DNA from: an uncultured Burkholderiales bacterium
Lineage (GTDB): Bacteria; Pseudomonadota; Gammaproteobacteria; Burkholderiales; Burkholderiaceae_C
Length of the DNA stretch: 64,000 bases
Assembly (NCBI GenBank): GCA_903896615.1
Contig: CAITYM010000130.1
Location: forward strand, 1 to 64,000
Direction of reading: 5' to 3'
The notes under the pieces were generated by a model that worked only from the letters and a program-made list of their open reading frames with translations, was not told the DNA's origin and did not search any database. Within the stretch, counting starts at the first letter, position 1. Every line of letters starts with the position of its first letter. The position numbers and the translations under genes were made by a program. Positions 55,410 to 64,000 of the stretch are shown here, piece after piece.

Positions 55410-55601
55410 ATCTAATTTGTCAAGTAAATTAATTTACAAAATGCTCGGAACAAACCCTCGCCCCCACTGCCGTCAAGGTAAAAGCACTCTAAAGACCACA
55501 GCTTGGTTAGTATGCCTAGCTGAATTGGACTTTTGCGCCAATGACGCCCATAACGCCAGTTACCCTCAAACCCAGTTCAACCCTGCCCAGAAAAGCAAAG
55601 T

Positions 55602-56879
55602 ATGAGCATCTTAACTTTGGGGCTGAATCACCAAACAGCTCCCCTTCAAATCAGAGAGCAATTTGCTTGGGCTTCAAATCAAATTCAAGTCCACTTGAAT
55701 GACTTTAGAAATAAATTCGGCAATAACGCTGAAGCCGCAGTGCTCTCGACTTGCAACAGAACTGAGATTTACTGCGCCATCAATCCCAAACTCATTGGAC
55801 AAACTCAGCAATGGTTTGCAAACCTAGGTGGAGCGAGCACAAACATATTAGAGGACCACGGCTATACGCTAGAGCACGATAACGCTGCCCGCCATGCCTT
55901 TCGTGTAGCAAGTGGTTTGGACTCCATGGTTTTGGGTGAGCCACAAATTTTGGGGCAACTCAAGGAAGCAGTTCAAACCTCTAGAGAAGCTGGATCTCTG
56001 GGGTCGACCTTAAACCAACTCTTTGAGAGAAGCTTCTCGATTGCTAAGAAAGTAAGAAGTACAACCGAGATTGGTAGCCACTCTATCAGCATGGCCGCGG
56101 CCGCTGTTCGTTTGGCGAGTCAACTTTTCGAGGACATCGAGCAGACCACAATTCTCTTTGTCGGTGCAGGCGAGATGATTGAGTTGTGTCTGGCTCATTT
56201 TGCGGCTAAAAACCCAAAAACCATGTGTATTGCCAATCGCAACCTGCACAATGGACAAGAATTGGCACAGAAGTTTGGCGCTGAGGCTTTTGCTTTGAGC
56301 GAAATACCGCAGAGATTTCATGAATTCGATGTGGTCATAAGTTGCACTGCCAGTACCCTTCCCCTAATTGGGCTAGGAGCGGTGGAGAGTGCACTCAAGA
56401 AACGAAGAAACAGCCCAATGTTCATGCTTGATTTAGCAGTCCCACGAGATATAGAGCCGCAGGTCGAAGCGCTAGAGAACGTTTATCTCTATACCGTTGA
56501 CCATCTTGCCAATATTGTGCAAACAGGAAAAGAAAATAGAAAAGCAGCTGTCTCAAAAGCAGAGGTGATCATTGATGAGGGTGTTGACGGTTTTTTGAAT
56601 TGGCTAAACTCAAGAGACGATGTACCCCTTATTCAAAGACTTCAGCAAAAAACAAACGAGTGGCGTGAATTAGAAATCTCCAAAGCCAAAAAAATGTTAG
56701 CCAAAGGGGACGATATCAACCAAGTGTTGGAGATCCTCAGCAAAGGCCTTACTCAAAAACTCATACACGGGGCCATAGCGGATCTGCACTCCAAAGACAA
56801 CGATACAAAAGACAAAGCTCAATACGCTATTGAGCACTTTTTCTTAGAAGGCTGTAAGCGTCATCTGATTGAGAAATAA
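55602..56879 (+). CDS. hemA: Glutamyl-tRNA reductase
   Basis: LNHQTAPLQIREQFAW; VLSTCNRTEIY; RVASGLDSMVLGEPQILGQLKEAV. Confidence 0.97.
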   Translation: MSILTLGLNHQTAPLQIREQFAWASNQIQVHLNDFRNKFGNNAEAAVLSTCNRTEIYCAINPKLIGQTQQWFANLGGASTNILEDHGYTLEHDNAARHAFRVASGLDSMVLGEPQILGQLKEAVQTSREAGSLGSTLNQLFERSFSIAKKVRSTTEIGSHSISMAAAAVRLASQLFEDIEQTTILFVGAGEMIELCLAHFAAKNPKTMCIANRNLHNGQELAQKFGAEAFALSEIPQRFHEFDVVISCTASTLPLIGLGAVESALKKRRNSPMFMLDLAVPRDIEPQVEALENVYLYTVDHLANIVQTGKENRKAAVSKAEVIIDEGVDGFLNWLNSRDDVPLIQRLQQKTNEWRELEISKAKKMLAKGDDINQVLEILSKGLTQKLIHGAIADLHSKDNDTKDKAQYAIEHFFLEGCKRHLIEK

Positions 56880-56938
56880 ATTACCAGCGTAGCAACAATA
56901 CACTTAAGGGGTTGTTAAAACGTATTGCTCCGCTTGAT

Positions 56939-58063
56939 TTAAGTACGTGCAACACTCCTGCGTTGTTGGCCAGAGTACTCGTGCACAGCATCGACCAAAG
57001 CGGACACATGTTCGGGCGGTGTGTATTGACTTATGCCGTGCCCTAAATTAAAAATGTGTGTAGGTCCGTTTGTTTTGTAGTCCGTATGCGGAGCACCAAA
57101 ACTATCTAAAGCTTGGTGAACCTGCGTGATAATTTTATAGGGCGGACTAAACAGCACATTAGGGTCAATGTTGCCTTGCAAAGCTTTACCCTTTGTACCT
57201 ACACCCACACCCCCACCAACCATTTGCTTTGCTAGACCCAAATTCATAGTCCAGTCCAATCCCAAAACTTCGCAGTCGAGTTCACCCATTTGTTGCAACC
57301 ACAACCCCCCACCTTTGGTGAACACAATGCGGGGGATAACGGCTCCCTCAAAGCTCCTCTGTATTTGAGCAAGAACTCTAGCGGTATAAGCCAAACTGAA
57401 CTCTTGGAAGGCCCCATCAGCCAATACCCCGCCCCAGCTATCAAATATCATAACGGCCTGCGCGCCCGCTTGGATTTGAGCATTCAGATACTGAGCCACT
57501 GCGTCTGCGTTGACGGCCAAGATCTTGTGCATCAGATCTGGCCTGCTGTACATGAGTGTTTTAACATGGCGGTAATCATCAGAGCCCGCACCCTCGACCA
57601 TATAACAAGCAAGTGTCCAAGGGCTTCCCGAAAATCCGATCAAAGGCACTCGAGCGTTAAGGGCCCGGCGAATTGATGTGACCGCATCAAACACATAGCG
57701 AAGTTTATCCATATCTGGAACTTCTAACTGCGCAACAGATGCCTCATCCCTAACGGACTTAGCAAACTTGGGTCCCTCCCCTTGGGTGAAGGTAAGCCCA
57801 AGCCCCATAGCATCTGGAACAGTCAAAATATCCGAAAACAATATCGCCGCGTCTAATTTATAACGCTCCAAAGGTTGAAGCGTAACCTCGGTTGCAAAGT
57901 CCACATTAGTGGCTAGACCCATGAAACTTCCAGCCTTCGCACGGGTCGCGCAGTACTCAGGCAAATACCGTCCTGCTTGGCGCATCAGCCATACCGGTGT
58001 GTAATCGGTTGATTGGCGCAAACACGCACGTAGAAAAGTATCGTTTTGGATTGAAGCTGTCAT
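56939..58063 (-). CDS. hemE: Uroporphyrinogen decarboxylase
   Basis: [59 protein letters not shown]. Confidence 0.97.
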   Translation of the reverse strand: MTASIQNDTFLRACLRQSTDYTPVWLMRQAGRYLPEYCATRAKAGSFMGLATNVDFATEVTLQPLERYKLDAAILFSDILTVPDAMGLGLTFTQGEGPKFAKSVRDEASVAQLEVPDMDKLRYVFDAVTSIRRALNARVPLIGFSGSPWTLACYMVEGAGSDDYRHVKTLMYSRPDLMHKILAVNADAVAQYLNAQIQAGAQAVMIFDSWGGVLADGAFQEFSLAYTARVLAQIQRSFEGAVIPRIVFTKGGGLWLQQMGELDCEVLGLDWTMNLGLAKQMVGGGVGVGTKGKALQGNIDPNVLFSPPYKIITQVHQALDSFGAPHTDYKTNGPTHIFNLGHGISQYTPPEHVSALVDAVHEYSGQQRRSVART

Positions 58064-58121
58064 TTAGTGTCTCTCTTCAAACCCTTTGAGCGCGGGTTAT
58101 TTAATAATTTGGGAACATCAA

Positions 58122-58139
58122 TGTCATATATTTTAGACA
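58122..58139. promoter_or_regulatory. PpsR/CrtJ-like site between hemE and dxs
   Basis: TGTCATATATTTTAGACA (TGT-N12-ACA). Confidence 0.5.
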
Positions 58140-58145
58140 AAATAA

Positions 58146-60104
58146 GTGTCTCACCCAGTTGACTATTTAAAAAAAACCGATAAATTATCAAGTCAGTGTA
58201 AAAAGGAAAGGCTTCTCATGGATGGGAGTTTGTTGCAGTGGTTAAAGGCGCCCGCTTTGCTGAGAAAACTGGGGAGAGATCAACTAGAACGGGTTGCCGA
58301 AGAACTTCGCGCAGATCTAATTAGGTTTGTATCCCAAACTGGTGGGCACTTTAGCTCAAACCTAGGCACTGTTGAGTTAACAGTCGCATTGCACTACGTT
58401 TTCAATACCCCAGACGATCGGTTAGTCTGGGACGTGGGTCATCAAACGTATGCTCACAAAATGCTCACCGGTCGGTTTGATCAAATGAGCACACTTAGAC
58501 AAAAATCAGGGTTAAGTGGTTTCCCCAAAAGAGATGAAAGCGTTTACGACTCGTTTGGAACAGCTCACTCCTCTACCAGCATTTCTGCTGCACTTGGGAT
58601 GGCATTGGGTGCTAAACAAATGGGATCACAGCGCAGATGCGTCGCCATTATTGGTGACGGTGCTTTGACTGCAGGAATGGCTTATGAGGCCTTAAATAAT
58701 GCAGGCGCAAGTGATTGCAATTTGTTGGTCATACTCAACGATAACGACATGTCTATCAGTCCACCTGTTGGGGCTTTGAACAATTATTTAAAGCAATTAA
58801 TGGGAGGTCGTTTTTACGCAAATGCAAAAGAGCTGGGAAAAAACATTTTAAAAAATGCCCCGCCACTTTTTGCGTTGGCCAAACACTTAGAGCAACAAAC
58901 ACAGGAACTCATTAATCACAATACCATTTTCGAGAAAATGGGATTCGAATATACAGGCCCAATTGATGGCCATGACCTTGCCGCGCTGATCGATACACTA
59001 GGTGATGTGAAAGAAAGAAAAGGTCCTCAGTTCATGCACGTCGTCACTAAAAAGGGGAAGGGTTATCTCAAAGCCGAAATTGATCCTATCGCCTATCACG
59101 GGCCAAGTAAATTTGACCCCTTAATAGGAGTGCTTCCCGCTAAGCCGTCTAAACCAACCTACACCCAAATATTTGGAAAATGGCTTTGCGATATGGCCTC
59201 TCATGACCCGCGCCTGGTTGCGATAACGCCTGCCATGCGCGAGGGTTCGGGGTTGGTTCAATACAGCCAAATTTTTCCAGATCGCTACTTTGATGTTGGA
59301 ATCGCTGAACAGCACGCCGTCACATTTGCAGCTGGCTTAGCATGTGAGGGACTAAAACCTGTGGTTGCCATCTACTCAACTTTTTTGCAAAGAGGGTACG
59401 ACCAATTAATCCACGACGTGGCCCTTCAAAATTTACCTGTCTTGTTTGCCCTAGACCGAGCAGGGATCGTTGGACCAGATGGCCCAACCCACGCAGGACT
59501 CTACGATATCGCATTTACCAGGTGCATCCCGAATATGAGCATCATTTGCCCATCCGATGAGTCTGAGTGCAGAAGGTTGCTAAGTAGCGGCTATTTACAC
59601 AACGGTCCCGTTACAGTTCGCTACCCTCGAGGTTCAGGGATTGAGGCAGTGGTTGAGGATACTTTGGATCCCCTCCCGTGGGGCAAAGCAGCCTTGAGAC
59701 AATCGGGCAGTGAGTTGGCATTACTGGCCTTTGGTCAGTTACTTCAACCTGCCCTGATAATTGGTAAAAAACTCGGATTAACGGTTGTAGATATGCGCTG
59801 GGCCAAGCCGCTGGACCTGCAGATGATCAGCGAGTTGGCAAAAACACATAAGGGATTTGTCACCCTTGAGGACGGGAGTAAAGCGGGCGGCGCAGGATCA
59901 GCAGTCTTAGAGGCCTGTCAACAAATGAATCTCAAGCTTGATACGCTGATACTTGGATTTGGGGATGAATTCACTGAGCACGGGGATCACGCAGAGCTCC
60001 TAAATTACTATCAGCTCGATGCTGAGGGAATTGAAGCTAAGATTACGCTTCGATGGCCTGAGTTATTGGCTAAGGGTCCCTTGAAAAACCGTCTGGCCGC
60101 GTAA
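58146..60104 (+). CDS. dxs: 1-deoxy-D-xylulose-5-phosphate synthase; likely start at ATG 58218
   Basis: [77 protein letters not shown] before ATG 58218. Confidence 0.97.
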   Translation: MSHPVDYLKKTDKLSSQCKKERLLMDGSLLQWLKAPALLRKLGRDQLERVAEELRADLIRFVSQTGGHFSSNLGTVELTVALHYVFNTPDDRLVWDVGHQTYAHKMLTGRFDQMSTLRQKSGLSGFPKRDESVYDSFGTAHSSTSISAALGMALGAKQMGSQRRCVAIIGDGALTAGMAYEALNNAGASDCNLLVILNDNDMSISPPVGALNNYLKQLMGGRFYANAKELGKNILKNAPPLFALAKHLEQQTQELINHNTIFEKMGFEYTGPIDGHDLAALIDTLGDVKERKGPQFMHVVTKKGKGYLKAEIDPIAYHGPSKFDPLIGVLPAKPSKPTYTQIFGKWLCDMASHDPRLVAITPAMREGSGLVQYSQIFPDRYFDVGIAEQHAVTFAAGLACEGLKPVVAIYSTFLQRGYDQLIHDVALQNLPVLFALDRAGIVGPDGPTHAGLYDIAFTRCIPNMSIICPSDESECRRLLSSGYLHNGPVTVRYPRGSGIEAVVEDTLDPLPWGKAALRQSGSELALLAFGQLLQPALIIGKKLGLTVVDMRWAKPLDLQMISELAKTHKGFVTLEDGSKAGGAGSAVLEACQQMNLKLDTLILGFGDEFTEHGDHAELLNYYQLDAEGIEAKITLRWPELLAKGPLKNRLAA

Positions 60105-60163
60105 ACCTAACTCATTTCTTTAAACTAAACTATTTAATTCAATTTTTTCTGAAGGAGAAAAAA

Positions 60164-60346
60164 ATGCACAGCACTAAAACTTTTGGCTTGATTATTATTT
60201 TCCTAATCAACACCTTTATCTTTCATTTTATTTTTCAATCCAAGGGCGGCGCCTCCTCTGCCGCAGTTTGGTTGCTCTCCTTGGCGTTTGGAGCTATTGC
60301 TGCTGCTATCCTACACATGACCACCAAAGAACACCACCAAGATTGA
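60164..60346 (+). CDS. Small two-TM hypothetical protein (60 aa)
   Basis: SD AAGGAG; MHSTKTFGLIIIFLINTFIFHFIFQSKGGASSAAVWLLSLAFGAIAAAILHMTTKEHHQD. Confidence 0.65.
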   Translation: MHSTKTFGLIIIFLINTFIFHFIFQSKGGASSAAVWLLSLAFGAIAAAILHMTTKEHHQD

Positions 60347-60400
60347 GTGGTTTATCAAAGGTCATTTACTAAACCATAAAACTTATTTCGCATATAAGTT

Positions 60401-61423
60401 TTGGTGCGAAATATCTGTCTTAAGTTTTCACAAATTGACGCTGTAACCAAATGCACAAACGTATTTGGGTTTGACTGTCATTTTTATGAATTAATGTATC
60501 AAACATACGCAATGGATTCAAACCAAGTTAGAGATTATTTGATGAGTCTGCAAAGGACTATCATGTCCGCGGTGTCTACTCTAGACGGCGGGACGTCATT
60601 TGTCTCAGATGAGTGGCAAAAACCATTGAATGAGCCATTACAAGGCAACGGTATTACTCAAATACTAGAAGGCGGAAAAGTTTTTGAGCGTGCTGGATGT
60701 GGGTTCTCACACGTTAAGGGTCATAAACTCCCCCCTTCAGCCACGCAGCACCGTCCCGATCTAGCTGGAATGCCTTTCGAGGCCATGGGGGTATCCTTGG
60801 TTTTTCATCCACGCAACCCCTATGTACCGACTGTTCATATGAATGTGAGGATGATCAGCGTTACGACACAAAACGATGAACCAGTAAGTTGGTTTGGCGG
60901 CGGAATGGATTTAACACCTTATTACGGTTTTGAAGAGGATGCGGTTCATTTCCACAAAATTTGTCATGACACGCTCGCCCCTTACGGGGAGAGCTTGTAT
61001 CCGCGCTTTAAGAGTTGGTGTGATGACTATTTCTGTCTCAAGCATAGAAATGAACAAAGAGGTATTGGAGGCATTTTCTTTGATGATTTCTCAGAACTTG
61101 GAATCGATCAAAGTTTCTCCATGCTCAAGAGTGTTGGAGACTCTTTCCTAAATGCCTACTTGCCTATTGCTAAGCGAAGAATGGATACCCCATACTCAGA
61201 GCGTGAGAGAGCGCACCAACTTTACAGGCGCGGTCGATACGTGGAGTTCAATTTGGTATGGGACCGTGGAACTCATTTTGGACTGCAATCTGGGGGAAGA
61301 ACAGAGTCCATCCTATTATCGATGCCGCCATTGGTCAGTTGGGCTTATCAACACGCGCCACAAGCAGGCTCGCCAGAGGATGATTTATTAAAGCACTTTA
61401 TTGTTCGCAAAGATTGGCTTTAA
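60401..61423 (+). CDS. hemF: Oxygen-dependent coproporphyrinogen III oxidase; likely start at ATG 60512
   Basis: [65 protein letters not shown]. Confidence 0.96.
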   Translation: MVRNICLKFSQIDAVTKCTNVFGFDCHFYELMYQTYAMDSNQVRDYLMSLQRTIMSAVSTLDGGTSFVSDEWQKPLNEPLQGNGITQILEGGKVFERAGCGFSHVKGHKLPPSATQHRPDLAGMPFEAMGVSLVFHPRNPYVPTVHMNVRMISVTTQNDEPVSWFGGGMDLTPYYGFEEDAVHFHKICHDTLAPYGESLYPRFKSWCDDYFCLKHRNEQRGIGGIFFDDFSELGIDQSFSMLKSVGDSFLNAYLPIAKRRMDTPYSERERAHQLYRRGRYVEFNLVWDRGTHFGLQSGGRTESILLSMPPLVSWAYQHAPQAGSPEDDLLKHFIVRKDWL

Positions 61424-62482
<1,059 letters not shown>

Positions 62483-62503
62483 TTCACCGTTATAACTAAT
62501 CCA

Positions 62504-63436
62504 ATGTCTTTAAAATTAACTATTGCAACACGAGAGAGTCGACTTGCCCTGTGGCAAGCTAATCATGTTAAAGAATTGTTGGAGATGCGAGGCCATCAGA
62601 TCCAGCTCTTGGGAATGACGACCCTTGGCGACCAAATTCTAGATAAACCCTTAAGTAAAGTTGGTGGAAAAGGGCTCTTCATCAAAGAGCTGGAGGTTGC
62701 TATTGAAAACGGAAGTGCCCAACTAGCTGTTCATTCACTCAAAGATGTTCCCATGGAATTACCGCATGGGTTTGAATTGGCTTGTATCTTGCCCCGTGAA
62801 GATTCAAGAGATGCTTGGGTGTCCAACGAATTCGAAAGTATTGATAGCCTGCCTCTTGGGGCTGTGGTTGGAACTTCAAGCCTTAGAAGAACTGTTTTAA
62901 TCAACTCCATGAGGCCAGATATAAAAATAGAACCCTTGCGAGGTAATTTAGACACACGTTTAAAAAAATTAGACGATGGACACTACCAGGGCATCATTTT
63001 GGCAGCTGCTGGGCTAAAAAGACTCGGTTTATCAACGCGTATCCGCTCAGAATTTGATACAAGTGTGATGCTACCCGCAGCAGGGCAAGGCGCGATTGGC
63101 ATCGAAATTAGCTCAAACCGCCCCGACTTAGTGAAAGTGCTTTCTGAGTTAAATGATGCCGAGACTGCGATTAGGGTTTATGCAGAGCGCGGCGTCAGCC
63201 GTGCGATGGGGGGGAGCTGCTCCATGCCATTGGCAGCACATGCTATTTTGACGCAAAATACACTCTCAATCCGAGCCGCGTGGGGGGATCATTTGCATGA
63301 GGGTTCAAGGCTTATTTACGCCGAGCACCAAAGCATTATTGAACCTAAGGACCTCAACATTTTGCATACTGCATCAACTATGGGCGAACTCGTTGCTCAA
63401 AAATTGATCGACCAAGGCGCACGCCCCTATTTGTAA
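62504..63436 (+). CDS. hemC: Hydroxymethylbilane synthase
   Basis: LTIATRESRLALWQANHVKELL; AVHSLKDVPMELP; LRGNLDTRLKKLD; GSCSMPLAAHA. Confidence 0.98.
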   Translation: MSLKLTIATRESRLALWQANHVKELLEMRGHQIQLLGMTTLGDQILDKPLSKVGGKGLFIKELEVAIENGSAQLAVHSLKDVPMELPHGFELACILPREDSRDAWVSNEFESIDSLPLGAVVGTSSLRRTVLINSMRPDIKIEPLRGNLDTRLKKLDDGHYQGIILAAAGLKRLGLSTRIRSEFDTSVMLPAAGQGAIGIEISSNRPDLVKVLSELNDAETAIRVYAERGVSRAMGGSCSMPLAAHAILTQNTLSIRAAWGDHLHEGSRLIYAEHQSIIEPKDLNILHTASTMGELVAQKLIDQGARPYL

Positions 63437-63512
63437 TGAACTACAACTTAGCAATAGTTGAAACACAATGAAGAATTGATTTAGAGAATCAGCTCTTTCA
63501 AGAAAACTATAA

Positions 63513-63545
63513 GATATCTGATCCAGATATCAGATCCAGATATCT
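63513..63545. repeat. 13-bp tandem repeat (about 2.5 copies) GATATC(T/A)GATCCA, also palindromic
   Basis: GATATCTGATCCA GATATCAGATCCA GATATCT. Confidence 0.9.
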
Positions 63546-63626
63546 CATTTGATAGCTATCTAGGTTTTCTTGTGACTACGTGTAATATTTATACAAAAGC
63601 TTATTTTGCACCCATGCTAATTAATC

Positions 63627-63866
63627 TTAAGGTGTGGCCTTAAACACCAGAATGATTGATAAGACACAAATAGAGAACCAAACAATCATTTTGATCCAAC
63701 TCTTAGTTGCAGCCGGGTAAGATCCTTGCCTAAAAGTGTCAAATGCGATTTGAAAATTCTTGTATTTAAGATGCGCTTTAACAGAACGAGATGCTGCATA
63801 AAGTGAAAGGTAACTTAATAATAGCATTCCAATATAGTTAATAGTATTCATAATTTCCTCAATCAA
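63627..63866 (-). CDS. Small hypothetical membrane protein (79 aa)
   Basis: Two hydrophobic segments; no recognised family. Confidence 0.4.
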   Translation of the reverse strand: MIEEIMNTINYIGMLLLSYLSLYAASRSVKAHLKYKNFQIAFDTFRQGSYPAATKSWIKMIVWFSICVLSIILVFKATP

Positions 63867-64000
63867 ATCAAATCCACTATAGGTTAACTCGGATATATTT
63901 TATATTATCTGCCCTTTAGCCCCTAGATATATAAGACTATCCCTCACCAACTTTGGCACTGTTTGCTGAAACGGATTGGCATGGTTTTAGATTACCTCAA

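Overview
The window holds a nearly complete purple-bacterial photosynthesis gene cluster (PGC) with flanking MEP and tetrapyrrole supply genes. Gene content, order and codon usage suggest a betaproteobacterium (Burkholderiales-like) with an aerobic lifestyle; the taxonomic call is inference. Main blocks: (i) left edge with a partial PhzF-family gene, a GT1-type glycosyltransferase, ispH and a B12-binding AerR/PpaA-like regulator; (ii) pucB-pucA-pucC (LH2); (iii) tspO and an alpha/beta hydrolase; (iv) bchH-bchI-bchD; (v) bchG, a PucC-family transporter and bchP; (vi) bciB, ppsR/crtJ and a second aerR/ppaA; (vii) a long plus-strand operon bchF-N-B-L-M-lhaA-puhA-B-C-acsF-puhE-crtI-crtB; (viii) an NDH-2-like oxidoreductase; (ix) a long minus-strand superoperon crtE-crtF-bchC-X-Y-Z-pufB-[orf74]-pufA-L-M-C-crtA-crtD-crtC; (x) hemA, hemE, dxs, hemF, hemB, hemC. 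The most interesting items are: a 74-aa single-TM ORF with a good Shine-Dalgarno between pufB and pufA, a candidate undescribed LH1/RC-associated subunit; an LH2 alpha subunit with Phe44-Leu45, the B800-820 (LH3) signature, instead of Tyr-Trp; a family of TGTCAA-N6-TTGACA-like PpsR sites; two AerR/PpaA paralogs; short tandem repeats between the PpsR site and bchF; an anomalous GC-rich bchZ-pufB gap exactly filled by a 59-aa ORF; and several unannotated tiny membrane proteins. No searches were run; all calls come from reading the sequence.
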